A stretch of DNA of 64,000 bases. Source: Episyrphus balteatus (taxonomy: Eukaryota > Arthropoda > Insecta > Diptera > Syrphidae). Below, in pieces: positions 1-12,838 of this stretch; positions within the stretch are counted from its first letter, which is position 1; the number at the start of each line of letters is the position of its first letter. Location of the stretch: positions 61,350,552 through 61,414,551 of the forward strand of contig NC_079137.1 of the NCBI RefSeq assembly GCF_945859705.1, in the 5' to 3' direction. Below the pieces are notes generated by a model. It was given only the letters and a program-made list of their open reading frames with translations, ran no database searches and was not told where the DNA came from. A program made the position numbers and the translations under genes.

Positions 1-948
1 ACAAACAATATTAAGTTCATTTGAGAATATAATATAAAACTTAAAATTATTTCAACAAGAAAAGGATATAAATTCAAACAATAGTTTTTGAAGATGAGAC
101 AGCGAAGCAAGTCTTAACGGTATGAGAACTCACATTGCACTGCACCGGAAGTCTCAAAGAACGGATAATATCCTGTGATCATAACTGTTTTTCAATGTAC
201 CTCGAGGACAGGTAAGAGCTTAAGTATAAAGCTTTTTTAGCAGCAACACATTAAAATCTATAACACAGTACCAACAAGGATAATGACTTAACAATGTGTG
301 GAATGGAAATGCGATATAAAAGTACAATAAGTGCTTTTTGTAAGTTGACACTGTTTTCAACCCTCTTTTGTGTAGGATTTTTTGTTGTTGTTTTATTCGT
401 GAATTTTATTGCATCACTTGCGCTCATTTGAATATGATTTTTTGCTTTTTTAAAAAGCTTTGCAACACTTGTAAGGCTGTAAGTTAAATTGAATAAGCTT
501 TGAATGCAATAGTTGTTTTTTTTTTTTTTTTCAACTCAATTGACCAATGACCAATAATTGAGCAATATATCAAAAATTGCACTATAAAATAGCTTTACTT
601 AATTGTTTTTTAAATGGAGTGCTTCTATAAGGATTTGAATAGATGTGAAGGAAAAAGTAGGCATTTATCTAGCCAATGAAAATACTGTTGATTGCGCATA
701 ACATTTGTGTGGTTGGCTGTTAAAAAACAAATAAAAAATGAGAATGTTATATGATTACTTACAGATATTTTGAATTATATTACCTTCAACAAGCTCTGAT
801 GCCAGTGGTGGTAAAATATACCTTAACGTATGCGGTAGATTGTAATTATTTTTCTGCTCAAGCTAGGAAGAAAATAGTAGGTAATTTTATTTTTCGACGC
901 TTTCTACGCAAAAATATTAATTTGTCCTGTTAGTAAAAAAGTGATAAA
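1..948. other. AT-rich intergenic, nothing recognised
   Basis: No coding signal, RNA gene or repeat family is recognised here. Short open frames (for example about 60 codons at 751-933) have no recognisable motif and are of the length expected by chance in AT-rich DNA. Confidence 0.5.
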
Positions 949-950
949 TA

Positions 951-2433
951 GTGGAGTAACTAAAGCTCAAAAATTGGCAATATTAGGGAACCCGGCCGAA
1001 CAGCTTAGATTTTGATGATCTTTTTTTCAAACGTCGGTAATTAAAAATACTTTATAGTCTATAGATAAAAAATTGCCGGTGTTGCCGTTTTGATTTTTTA
1101 AATTTAATTGATTTTTTTTTTTCAAAAATTTTTCTTAAATTTCATAAATTAATTGATGCCAAAAGAATGTCTAGGAAATTCAAGGAAAAAAAAATATATG
1201 GGAGTGAGGGACAATCTTCCATTGTTCAAGCGATAGATGCAATTTTCTTATTAATTGACTTCAAACACAAAAAAAAAAATATTTGAACACAACGGCAACA
1301 CCTACAATATTCAAATATACATTTTTTAAAAGCTAGAAGCTTAGTCATATATGTTAAATTAAAATTAAGTTAATTGAATGAACGGCTTTTGAAAGAATGG
1401 TAATTGAACTCAGATTTTTGAAAAAAAAAAAAAATTATTGAAAAAATTTTAACATGTCGTTTTTTAAACTTGGTCGTAATATAAAATGCATTTATTTTCA
1501 AATTTTTTTGGCCGCATTTATTATGATTTCAAATTATAAAAGGAAATGTCAATATGTATTACGGTTTATGAAAAAAATTAAAAAGTATTTCATTTTTGAA
1601 GAAGTTTTGAAAAAAAATTTAACTTATTTTTTTTTAAAGTTCAACATCTAAACATGAAATTATTTTTTATTCATTTAATAACCCTTACTGTTGAAAGTTA
1701 AATAGCAAAAATTTAAAGTTCCTATTTACCACAGTCTTTGAGAAAATTAATTATTTCAATGCAAAAATTCAGTTTTAATACAAAAAAAACCATTGAAATT
1801 GAAGTAATTTTTCATTTTTTTTTTTCAAAAGTGTGATATATTTTACCTTTTTTGCTTCGAAATTCAACTGATAATATTTATGGCCAAAAATTTTTTTTAA
1901 ATAAATTCATATTTTATTAGAAAAAGTTTGGAAAAAAGTCATTTCAAATTTTTCTAATAACATTTTTTTTTTAATTCTGAGTTTGAGGACCATTTTTTCA
2001 AAAAGTCTTGATTAAATTTAGTGGATTTAAATTTAAGAGATGAGAATGAGCTTCTGGCTTTTTAAAAATGTATTTTAAAATATTGTAGGTGTTGCCGTTG
2101 TTTTCAAAATAATTTTTTTGTGTTTGAGGTCAGAATGTTAGAAAATTGCATTTATCGCTTAAACGATGGAAGATTGTCCCTTACTGCCTTTTATATATCT
2201 CCCTTAAATTACCAAGAGAATCTTTTGCTATAATTTGTTTTATGAAATTTAAGCAAAAAAAATGGTTTTGTTAAAAAAAAAATTAATTTTAATTTAAAAA
2301 AACAATATGGCAACACCGGCAATTTTTAATCTATAGACTTTAAAGTATTTTTAATTACCTACGTTTGAAAAAAAATCGTCAAAATCAGAGCTGTTCGGCC
2401 GGGTTCCCTAATAATTTGCTTTAGTTACTCTAC
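951..2433. mobile_element. Long-armed foldback element, TA target site
   Basis: The two ends are inverted copies: GTGGAGTAACTAAAGC at the left and the complement of GTAGAGTAACTAAAGC at the right. Both ends are flanked by TA (949-950 and 2434-2435). The similarity runs inward for about 400 bp: 951-1360 pairs with 2035-2433, and both arms carry the complement-related blocks 'gggaacccggccga', 'gccggtgttgccg' and 'gacaatcttcca'. The middle (about 1360-2035) is AT-rich and has no transposase-like frame. TA target sites plus long terminal inverted repeats suggest a non-autonomous Tc1/mariner-type hairpin element; the superfamily is inferred. A second copy appears to start at the right edge of the window. 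Confidence 0.85.
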
Positions 2434-2435
2434 TA

Positions 2436-3769
2436 TAAATTTCAGTTAAAAATTTAAATATTGTAAAATTTTTAAGTTTAAATATTAAAATAAAAACAAT
2501 TGAAAAACATTTTTGTTTTGTGCTCTTGAGAATTGTAGAACAATTTTCACTATATAAAATTTTTAATTTTTGTTTGTTTTACTTTCAAAAATTTTTGTAA
2601 ACATTTGGATACAATAGAATACTTTATCTTACACTTGGTTGGTGGGCAATTTCCTTATAGGAGTTTAAATTTGTGACATTGGCTGTACCTGGAATATGAC
2701 AATTACGATTTTTTCAACGGCTCTTACAAATCTGTCTAAAATGATTCTATACCCTCAAAAAGGTACTTATTGATATGTACCTGTCAATGAATATATTTCT
2801 TCAATTCTCACTTTCTCGCACACGACTCAGAAGCGTTTAGCCCGTAATACTTGAAATGTAAAATGTTTCAAAAATAAAGCTTTCCAAATTTTAAAAAATC
2901 CACAAAAAAAATAATTCTATCAAGCCGATAATATAGGTACCAAACACGATCTCAATAATAGAATCAAACAAAATTAAAACTTTGAGCCGTTTAAAAAATT
3001 AAAAGTAATAATAATTAAAAATTATAAAAAAAAAATTTAATATTCTGAAAAATTAAAAAAAAATTGGTAGGTATGCTGGAAGAAATTATTAACCGTATAT
3101 TGAAACAAGTTTTCAATAATTTTTTGCTTAAATTGATTTTTTGGGAAATTTTTTTTTTTAAATCCAAATTAGATAAATTAGTGGAGTAAAATTAGATTTA
3201 TACCTCGGAATCTAGGGAAAGTCGATGAATTTGTAAGACTAGTATAGGGCTGCATTATCAAAAGGTCAAATAAGAAAGTTAAAAAAAAAATTTCACCGCT
3301 CTCAATTACAACAATTGTTAAGGACCGTTTACTGTCATTCCGTATGAAAGCGTTCAATCGGAATTGCTGTCTCATTTTAGGTTTTGCTAAAACTTTGTAG
3401 AGATGTTTTTCTAGGACTGTAAAGAAGCAAATCCATGATGATTTAATTTTAAGTTGCGTGGTTTCCCCGCTAACCGCATTCGAACTTTTACAAAACGTCA
3501 TTTTCATGTTACTATAGTTTTGCGTCTATTGAAGATTTCCATATATGGCAATATCGGTAATTTTGCAGCAGGGAAAAATTAATTCAAATTAAAAAAAAAG
3601 TTGATGCATTTAAATTGTCACCGTTAGCAAGCAAACACATTTTACAGGTTTTTTTTTTATTTAATCTTTTTGGGCCCTTTAAAAATCGGGGCCTTGAGGT
3701 AATTTTCTCATCTGTCTAATGTTAACTCGGCACTATTACTTACAAACTTTTACCATTAGCAAGTACCAA
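2436..3769. other. AT-rich intergenic
   Basis: No gene is recognised. A 109-codon minus-strand open frame (3178-3507) lies in a locally less AT-rich patch, but it has no domain, motif or composition that I recognise. I leave it unannotated as a gene. Confidence 0.4.
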
Positions 3770-4020
3770 TGCATGTAACGTCAATTTTAGTCCCTAGAAA
3801 TCACCAAAAACACTTTACTAGCAGGTTTTAAACAAATTGTTGGAGTAACTTTAAATAGAGGCAGACAAGCCGAATTGCGGGGCCCACTTTTATCGCATTT
3901 TTCACTATCCTTATTTCATGTCTCACTGTTATCTCGAGATCGATTTTTTAAACGAACCCTAAACTTGATCTATAGTATAGAAATAATATAAATTACCTTT
4001 ACCTTTATATCGCAAGTAAT
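3770..4020 (+). repeat. DINE-like repeat, 3' end fragment
   Basis: This stretch carries the 3' part of the repeat family seen complete at 46052-46960: 'tagaaatcaccaaaaac', a short 'gaggcagacaagcc' in place of the GACA microsatellite, 'cccacttttatcgcat', 'ctgttatctcgagatcg', and the terminal 'atcgcaagtaa'. It is diverged, lacks the 5' half, and the usual 'tagtacctatatcgcaag' end is split by extra bases. Confidence 0.6.
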
Positions 4021-4805
4021 ATAAAGTTAAGTATAGGGAAATTTTTTGGAGCTAATATTAATTAATCGCACGTACTTTCTGTTATAAGTACATATTTCAA
4101 AGCACCTTTATCATAGATATTTATTAGATATTAAAGGTTTTGTCTAGGTAATCAGAAGAAAAATAAAAAAGAATAAAGGTAAAAAAAATTATAACTTTCA
4201 ATTTTCCCAATTTGTACAAAAAAGCCAAATCCCTATTTCTCTTATCCACTGCGTACCTACAGGAAATTTAATCGAAATCATTAAAGCTGTTTTCAAAAAA
4301 AATTGCAATATGACCATAAAAACTTTATATGGTAGATATCCGTTAAAAAAGACATATTACAAAAAAACGGGTCTTGGAAACCACGCCAAAATCATCTGTA
4401 CCAATTTTCAAGCAAAAATAGCTCGACGCACAGATGAAAAAAACAAACACGCACAGACGAAAAAAATCACTTTTTTAACTTCTCCATTATTGTAATGTTG
4501 GTTTTTATAAAAACCTCCATTTTTTTGAAACGAAAGCAATACTCGTGTTTTTATTTTTGTTATAATTTAAATTTTAACATGTTAAAATAAAAAATGTTAA
4601 TGATCATAGCAGCTTGCATCTTTAGAGTTTGTACCTACTGCGCAATCGGCTTCGTTCATTTTAAACGACTCTATCAATAAACTTTTTTTTCCTAAAAATT
4701 AACTTTAAGGGAAAAAGCGTAAAAATTCTATAATTTCTTATACAGACATATTCTAAACAGATACCTCAGTGCTGCATTAAGTTTAAATTTTGTATTACCA
4801 ATTAA
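4021..4805. other. AT-rich, possible degraded repeat
   Basis: Nothing with coding character is seen. Around 4255-4500 there are phrases typical of the neighbouring repeat family ('aaatcattaaagctgttttcaaaaaaaattgcaata'-like text and a trace of 'cgcacagatgaaaa' where the microsatellite normally sits). It may be an old, mutated copy. A 61-codon open frame at 4310-4495 falls in it and is judged non-coding. Confidence 0.35.
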
Positions 4806-5647
4806 ATAAATTGCACGACTGGGGTCGCACGTACTTGCTCTTTTGCTTAAAGTAACTATAATGTTAAAGCTTTTTATTCAAGAAATTTAAAATTCGATAT
4901 TTTGAAGAAATTTCATAAGTAGTATAAAAAAATTAAATCTGTTTTTATAATTAATAAAACTCCGTTTTAAAATATCTTAAAAAAAAAAACAAATATGCCA
5001 TTTTATTTCTCGTATAAAAAGGTATTTTTAGAAAAAAAATTTTGAAAATTGTAGGAGCCGTTTTTTAAAAAAATAATTTTTTATATATAAAATTTTTTTA
5101 ACATTTTTCAAAAAAAAAGTTGGTATGCCATTTTGAAGAAATAATTAATTTACACATAAAAACTAAATTTCAAAATTTTTCATTGATCCGTTTTCAAAAA
5201 ATTGATTTTTCAAAAAAAAATTTTGAAATATTTTTTAAAAAACCAAAAATGCGTTTTTTGAAAATTTTCTAAAATTTTAATATTATCTTTACTTACACAC
5301 TTTTGTATAAAAATTTTCATTTAAATCGGGTTAATTTTGTACGAGATATTCAGAAACGAAAAAAACCGTTCTATGACAGGTACCGTTAATAACGGTACAA
5401 AAAATATTTTTTTTATTTAAAAAGTTGGCCCTTATGTGTAGTATTACACACAAAAATTTTAATCAAAATCGTTAGAGCCGTTTTTGAAAAAAATTAACTT
5501 TTCTATTTCCGTTATATGGCAGGTACCGTTAGTTTTGGTCATAAAAAAAAAAATTTCAATTTCCCCTCTAGGGAATCACCAAAAACTGCTAACTACCAAG
5601 TTTGAAGAAAATCACTTCACTCGTTTAGGCTGCAGCTCCAGATAGAG

Positions 5648-5708
<61 letters not shown>

Positions 5709-5829
5709 ATTGCCGGACCCACTTTTTTGGCATTCTCCATCATCGTAATGTCATGTAAAATTGTTATCTCGAGTTCGATTTTTTTTACGAATCCTAAACT
5801 TGCCCTATAGTACCTATATCGCAAGTAAA
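4806..5829 (+). mobile_element. DINE-1/mini-me-like element with GACA core
   Basis: This is a near-complete copy of the window's most abundant repeat. It opens with 'tgcacgactggggtcgcacg' followed by 'acttgctct'. It runs through AT-rich text with the recurring phrase 'aaatcgttagagccgtttt', has a GACA microsatellite, and ends 'agtacctatatcgcaagtaa'. A GTCY (here GACA on the plus strand) protomicrosatellite is the known hallmark of dipteran mini-me/DINE-1 elements, which are non-autonomous Helentrons. No protein is encoded. The family assignment rests on this architecture and not on an alignment. Confidence 0.75.
5646..5708. repeat. (GACA)n microsatellite
   Basis: About 15 copies of GACA with one GACG variant form the core of the surrounding DINE-like element. 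On the minus strand it reads as a repeated Ser-Val-Cys-Leu frame, which is an artefact. Confidence 0.95.
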
Positions 5830-7738
5830 AATTCAAAAAGTTAAAGTTACTAAAGTTACGACTAAGATTAAGATTTGTCAATAAAAAAAAATTACACATA
5901 CGCCGTAGTGACCATCTAAGTCAAACCGCAATTAAATAATAGAAATAAAATTATTATTCTATCTACATATGTATGTTATTATATTTCTTGAATCTTCTTT
6001 TGGAGTTTTCACTATAGTTGGGGTAAAAAAACATATTTCATATTTCGATGTAGCGTCAACTTAACAGATTCATATAAAAATCTTCGTCGCTTGAAGAATC
6101 TATAAATAACATCTCAGTGCTAATTGATTTTCGAAATTCTCTTGCTACTTTCAATAACTGTATTGTCTATTTCAACTGTTCAATATAAAGACAACATTTA
6201 TAAACCGATGACAATTAAAATCCAGACATTTTAAGAAAAAGGTCAAAGAATCACAACAATCCATGAAAATGCACTTTTAACGGCAATACTCTCCTCCTAT
6301 ATCAACTCAACCTTCCAATGATGAAAAAAAAAAAACGTTAGAACGTCAAGACTTTTCCCAGCCATGTGCAAAATTCAATACAACAAAGTTGTGTTTACTA
6401 ATTTACACTGTTGTATTAGGTATAAGAGTTTCTTGGCTTTTGTATATCCAAAAAGAGAAGAGTTTTAAAAGACATAAATAATAAATAACATCAATTGTCA
6501 AATGGTTGGGAACGAAAAGGCTGATTTCTTCTTCATTCACTATGGTTGGTAGAGGTATAAGGTAGGTTTTAGCTGATTTTTGGGAAAAGGTAAAATCTTT
6601 AGCGTATGTTTCAGTGAATTCTTCTTCTTCGGTTGTTCGGAGTGTGTCGCTTACGATTGATATCTACATTAGTTAAACTCAGCAGCCCTCCTTCGGGGAA
6701 TGAAATCCATTTTCTTCCAGTATTATTTCTTGACTTGACTTCGCATTATTATTGCTGAAATCCAAGAAAATACAGAAACAAAACAATAAACTAAAAAAAA
6801 AAAAATTTTATGAGAAATGGATTTTGGTTTTCGTCGTTCCTTTTGCCTTCTTCAATATACAATACAGAGTACATTCAGACCTTAACAACAGTTAGGGCTA
6901 TGAAATTTTTAAACAACACTTTGACAGTTTCAAATTCGAAAAGTAACATCACAAATGCATGGCAGCAAAACAATTAAGAAATTGCAATTTGGAGGGAAAA
7001 TTAGCACGAAATAATATTCTTTAACGTTTGTTTGTGACGTTGCTTAATGAATATTGAGTTGGAATAAGATACCTTTATATGGATGGTGGGTGAGAAAATC
7101 ACAGGCTATGTATATTGAAGAGAAAGCTTTAAATATTTTGGGTATATTTTGTGGAAAATGCTTACGCTTAGATTGAAGATGAAATCTATTATTGACTAGG
7201 TGAAGTCTAAAACGGAAATGTCACTCTTCTCTATGTCAACCTATTGCTGACAGTTTATTGGAGTTGACAACGGTGTTAAATTTAAAAAGACTATATTTTG
7301 TATTGGAAAATATAATGTATTTTAATATTTAATGCGAGTGTTTTTATACAAGAGGATTTGTTGGGTGGGTTAATTTGTTTTGGTTTGTGAAATTCAAATT
7401 TTTGAACAGGTTTAAATTATAGCTTTGGAAGGGATTTATTGCATTCAACGGAAAAGTAGAAAACACGTGTTTTTGAAATAAAAGGGTTTTTTTTATAAGA
7501 GTATGAAGGCATTAGAAAATGGGTCTTTTATGTTTAGAATCAATGATTTCTCCGAAATAGAAGATTTTAAGAGTATTTTTGGCATTGTGGAATCTAAATT
7601 AATTTTATTCCTATCAAGTGGCAAACTAGGTTCTGTTAAAAAATTAAGATAAGCTACAATATGGTTTTGAGGTAAAAAGGTAAAAACTGTTGACATATAT
7701 TGCCGGTATACTTTGGCAAAAAAAAATCAAATGGAGAA
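5830..7738. other. Intergenic, nothing recognised
   Basis: No coding exon, RNA gene or defined repeat is recognised. The sequence is of somewhat mixed composition around 6480-6780. Short frames such as 7493-7696 (minus) have no recognisable content. Confidence 0.4.
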
Positions 7739-8490
7739 GTAGGTCGCACGTGCTTGCACTAATTTCAAAAATTTCTTAGAATATTGAAGCTTTTTCTGTA
7801 TAAATGCATGAAAGATTTTTTTAATTTAACTTTATAAGAAATTTAATTTAACTTTAAATATAGGTAATATAAAATTTGATTTCAAAATGAAAAAAAAAAA
7901 TATTTTTAAATAGTTTTAACCTCAAAGATAAGTATGCCATAGTTGCAAAATTAAAATAAAAAAGAATATTATTAAACATAAAAAAATTCGTTTCTTTAGC
8001 ATGATTTTTCAAAAAAATCCAAAAAAGTTTGTTTTTTAATGATTGTTTTATTTTAATCATAAAGGTCAACGTTTTTTTTTTGTAAATCGTTGAAATCAGT
8101 TCAATCGCTTACGAGAAAGTCAGAAATTGAGAGACTGTTTCCCACCTTCAAGGAGGGTAGGGTGAAGGTTGATTGGTAGTAGAGAAGGCATGTTTTCGTG
8201 AATTCTTTTGACAACACTTCTACAATCTTTTTGTTAATACCTATGGTGCATTTAAGTATGACATTTGAAGAATATTGTGTAAAACGAATTTTAGCCTCTC
8301 CGTCCTTAGTAAGGGTTCAAAAATATTTTTTTTGTCTCAAAAAAAAAAAAAATTCACAAATATTTTAATCAAAAGCGTTATAGTCATTTTTGAGAAAATT
8401 AAGTTTGTTCATTTCTATTATGTGGCAGGTATCATTAAATTTGGTCATAAAATTTATATCACTAAACCTTTTACATTTAAAGTCTAATTT
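7739..8490 (+). repeat. DINE-like element, diverged copy without GACA core
   Basis: It begins with 'aggtcgcacgtgcttgcac', a diverged form of the family's 5' end. It continues with the same AT-rich phrases ('tatgccat', 'aaagcgttatagtcattttt', 'attatgtggcaggtatcatta') and then stops before the microsatellite and 3' end. The 70-codon frame at 8275-8487 is part of the repeat. Confidence 0.55.
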
Positions 8491-8519
8491 ACGTAAATAA
8501 TTTAAAGCTTTAGATAAAT

Positions 8520-8690
8520 GAAGTCTGGAAACCCACAAAATAAATTCTGGTGTACCTCAGGGTTCCGTTCTGTCTCCAATTTATTTTTTATTTTTATAAA
8601 TTAACTATCCTTTCTGAAGCTTCTAATCCATTCAACTGTTTTGAATATTACATACTCAGTTTTTCATGTACGTTTTTGGATCCCGGAAAT
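8520..8690 (+). pseudogene. Relic of non-LTR retrotransposon reverse transcriptase
   Basis: Bases 8546-8581 translate to SGVPQGSVLSPI, the conserved block containing the Pro-Gln-Gly motif of Jockey/I/CR1-type reverse transcriptases. The codons just upstream (K-I-N) fit the same family. A stop follows within a few codons, and the next block resembles 'ASNP..CF', where the catalytic ADD-type box would be expected but is not intact. Only about 50 codons are recognisable, with frame damage, so this is a dead fragment. The exact clade cannot be told. Confidence 0.65.
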
Positions 8691-9572
8691 TACGCCAGAT
8701 GAAATAACTCGAGATTTTTTTTTTTTGAAATAAGACCAACAAAATTCTTCATACAAATTCTGGATAATTTTCCTAGGAAATAAGTGTAAACTTTTCTGGG
8801 AATTCCTACCTCTTTTTTGATTTTTTGTTTTACATTTTCCGAAAAAAACTTGAATAAATGAGTTGAAAAAAATCTGGTTAAAAAAGAGGCAGAAAAATGT
8901 TTTTAGAATTTGTTGTTACATTTTGCTAATTTTTAGATACAAAGAAAAAGGCCAAGATAAAAAAGGTAGATTTTGTAATTTTAAATTGGGACAAAATATG
9001 GTAGGTAAATGAAATTATGTTACTAAAATCTAAAAACAGTTTTCTTGCTCTTTTTACAAAATAAAATTTGAAGACTGCCACAATATATCAGTTTTCTGGC
9101 ATTATTTCAATTTTATTTTCCGACTCTTTTTACAACATAACAACATTTCTGGTGTTTTTTTTTTCATAAAAAAAGTTGTGCTGTAATTTCGGGGATCCAC
9201 GCTTTCTGATTCACGTCCATGTTCCTCTACTTGCATCGAAGAATCCTAACAGCTTTCTGTTCTGGGTATGTGCAACCAATAAAAAGTAGCTTTTAATTAA
9301 TGAACACTTACTCAACACACCGCCAAAAACTGTTGCCAAATATTTGGTTTTCTTTAAACACTTCAACCGCAATACTCGATGTTTAAGCAATACACATCGT
9401 TTTAGCTTCGAGTCAAATTTTGGACCATCTGTCAAAAAAAAAGAGATTTTTTTTCTGCATTCCAATAACTTAAGGGGAACTTTCTAAAATTGGCCCACTT
9501 CCAATGTAAAAAAATACACAATTTTGAACCACTCTTATGCTCAGGATGTTTCAGAAATTTCTTTAAAAACAT
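8691..9572. other. Intergenic, nothing recognised
   Basis: AT-rich text with short frames only (for example 9211-9465 on the minus strand, 84 codons, no recognised motif). No repeat family is assigned. Confidence 0.35.
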
Positions 9573-9580
9573 CCGAGGGA

Positions 9581-11204
9581 CAGGGGCGTACACTCCCTTG
9601 GGGCAAGCGGGGCGGTGCCCCGGGGCCCCCGACCGACCCCAGGGCCCCCACTGGGGGCAATGCAGAGAAGGAAACTGTTAGCATAAATTGAGTTACGAAG
9701 TAACAAGGGAGACAAATTATGTCATTCAGTGTAATGTATAAATGCATTGGCAGCCACACAATATATGTATATTGATTTTAAAAAAAGTTACCCCAGGGGC
9801 CCCAAAAAAAAAATAAACTGCTTTTTTAAAAGAAAAATTATAATTTTATCTTAGGGCATCAAAAAATATTACTTGAAAAATCTTTGCCACCATAAATAAT
9901 ACATTAGGGGCCCCAAAAAAAGCAAAAAAATATTATTTGAGGATCTTCAAAAGTGGTTCAAAACAATCAAATAGAAAATTAAATATAAATTCAGGGGCCC
10001 CAACATAAATACATCAGGGCCCAAAATAAAAACATTAGGTACGTTATTGGTGGCATTCCGAATATTACTTCAGAACAGAGGTACCAATACCAATTAATTC
10101 TTGGCTCCAACAAAATTATATTATATTTTAGGGGCCTCCTAGCACTTTATTTTGAGGCTCTAAAAATAATTTTTCAGGGGCCCCAAAATAAAAAAAATTA
10201 TGTCTGATGATGGAAAATAAAATATGTATTTATTACTTCAGAACAGAGGCCCCAAGAACTATCATTTCTAAGCTAAAAAAAATTTTATTTTAGGGGTCTC
10301 TAAATATTTAATTTTAGGGGCCCCTAGTACAAGTGTTTACTACTTTTAAGAAAGACATTTTAAGTAAGTATAGCAAAGTGCATTACGAAAATATTAAAAC
10401 ATTAAAATAAACCTAAAAAATAAGCCATACAAAAAAAACGTATGGCGTATACGTAATTTTTTTTGTAACTAAGGGGCCCCCAAATATCAAAGGGGCCCCA
10501 AAATTAAGTCTTACCCCGGCGCCCCACAGTGGGACGAAACATAGCAATAAATAAAAAGTCATCTATTTTAGCGGTACTTTTGAGTGATTAGTAGGACATC
10601 TTAAATATGTACTTAGTCTAAATGCGTTAAAATTATTTGGAATTGTAAACAGTGTTTTTTTTTTTATTAAATGTGAATTTCGGATTTAAGTGAGGTTTTT
10701 AAAAATCGCTTAAATTTTCATATTGATATTTTTCTTGTTTTGTGATGCTCTATATATATATTAACTAAATCATGAAAAGAAGTTTTGCGCAAATTTGCTC
10801 TTTTTTAATTATTGACGTTTTTGTAGGCTTAACTCCAACAATCAAAAATTATGATCTTTTAAAAACGTGGATTGAAAGTAAGAAATCCGTAAAAATAATG
10901 AGTTTGATGTTTATTAAGCAATCCAATTTGCAACTGAAAATCAAAATAAAGCTTAAGAAACATTAAAAGAAATCAGATAAAATAAAAGTTGAACTCTAAA
11001 AAAAAGTTCGCTGCTCAGATCTTTTATTTCCATAGCAGGTGGGGGGAGAGGGCATTTATAGTTTATAATATAGATATTAAATGTAATAAGTGATAACAGG
11101 CAAAATAATTAGTTTCCAATCATTAAAACAAGAGAGATTCATTTCGCCGTTTTTCCCATACACTCGTCCCACTGTGCTCCCCGGCGACTCAACGTACGCC
11201 ACTG
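9581..11204. mobile_element. Non-autonomous hAT element, GGGGCCCC-rich
   Basis: The left end is CAGGGGCGTACACTCCC and the right end is the complement of CAGTGGCGTACGTTGAG. The flanks are CCGAGGGA (9573-9580) and CCGAAGGA (11205-11212), a 7/8 target-site duplication. CAG-starting short terminal repeats with 8-bp duplications are characteristic of the hAT superfamily. There is no transposase frame. The interior carries at least seven dispersed GGGGCCCC octamers, mostly followed by A runs. The same family occurs in opposite orientation at 48782-49546. Confidence 0.9.
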
Positions 11205-11212
11205 CCGAAGGA

Positions 11213-12838
11213 TGTAAGCGTTTTTAGATTCATTCATAACATTATTTGGATTGGTAATGACGTAATGAGGTAAGTGCTTATGATTTTATGCCTACTTATG
11301 TATCTGTTGGACTTTGAATATTATTCTTTAAAATTAATACATACATACTTAAATGATCTTTAATTCAAGAGATATAAAAATTTGCACGGATAACGCCTCC
11401 AATTATTATTCCTACAACCTAAACCCAAATAAGATGGATTGCATATATGCGGCATAAAAACTATATCTACATATATCAAAATGCAAATGACCAGAAGTGA
11501 TTCTTTTTATGGAAATGACTTATTATGCACTTTCCGTGTAAACTGTTTCTCAATTAAATTAAAATGAAACATTGCAATTGCGGAAAATGATAATATTCGA
11601 AAAACCACTCACCACTTAGTAGCTTTTATCCGATGATAATAAATATATCTATACTCACATTCATATACACAATTTACTCTGAATGTGAACTAAATAATTG
11701 GGGTTGATTGTTTTAAGCGCACGCGACAGGTAGGTAGATATATTTCTGAAAAAAAAAAGTCAAAGGACATTCAACCCCGTTCCACATACTATTACCAAAA
11801 CATAACAACACTAAAATCTGAATATACGAATAAGATAAAAGCCTTACCTAGTTAGGCCAAACAAAATAAAGTGTTCAGGTTTCACATTCGTATGTATGAA
11901 ACAAGCATATCTAAACACTATTTGCCATCCATACGGGCCACATACGACTACGAGATGATGAAGGTAAAGTATTCTATAGATATAGTAGGTATATCCTGAA
12001 TTTTGTGTTGATGAGAGTTGACTATATGAGTAAAAGGACTCGATTTCGAATGCTGGCAATTTGCAGTGTGTTTTTTAAAATCTGTTAATTAAATTAGCGT
12101 TGATGGCGTTGACATTTGACGTCAGAATGATTTTAATTGTCGGACGTGTGACTTTTAACTGTTGGAATTATTAATGTGAAAATATCTACCTTTTTTTCTA
12201 CATTTTTTTTTTACGAGTAGGTAGTACCTACTCTTATTTGCTTGTTTTAATATGGTTTTTATTATAACTACCAAATTGACACAGTTACCCTTTTAAGTGT
12301 TCATTTTTTAACTTACACCAGGAACATATTGAATATTAGTTTGATGTGATTAAAATTTAATTTTTAATTGAAAAATTAAAATCATTTCAATGTTGATGGT
12401 AATTGAAGTTAATAAATTAGTAATTTTTGATAAATTGATTGTCTTTTTTTTTAGTAGAAAAGTAGTTTTATAATTGGGATACCTATAATTATTTGTTTCT
12501 AATGGAATTTATTAATATTTAATTTTGAAATACAAAAAAGTTTGGATTTATAGGTAGCACACTTTTAGTTTATCCCAAACTTATAAATGTCATCAATTTT
12601 AATGAGTGTACAAAATTTCAATTGTACATATTTTGGTAGATAGAAAAACGCAATTTTGTATTGGATCAAAAGCTTCAACATTTCAAAACTTTATATTTAA
12701 AAAATATTTTAGGGACCAAAATGTTCTCGGCTTAATAAACTTCTATGGCCAATAAGAAAAATTCTTTAAACCATTAATCTAAAAAAAATATCAGTTTGAA
12801 AAATAATAAATTATTTTCAGGATTCGAATATAAAAAAA
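11213..12838. other. AT-rich intergenic, nothing recognised
   Basis: No gene or defined repeat is recognised. Short chance frames only. Confidence 0.4.

Noticed and set aside
3178..3507. 109-codon minus-strand frame
   Set aside because: No recognised domain, no supporting splice or start context, and it lies in repeat-rich AT-rich DNA.
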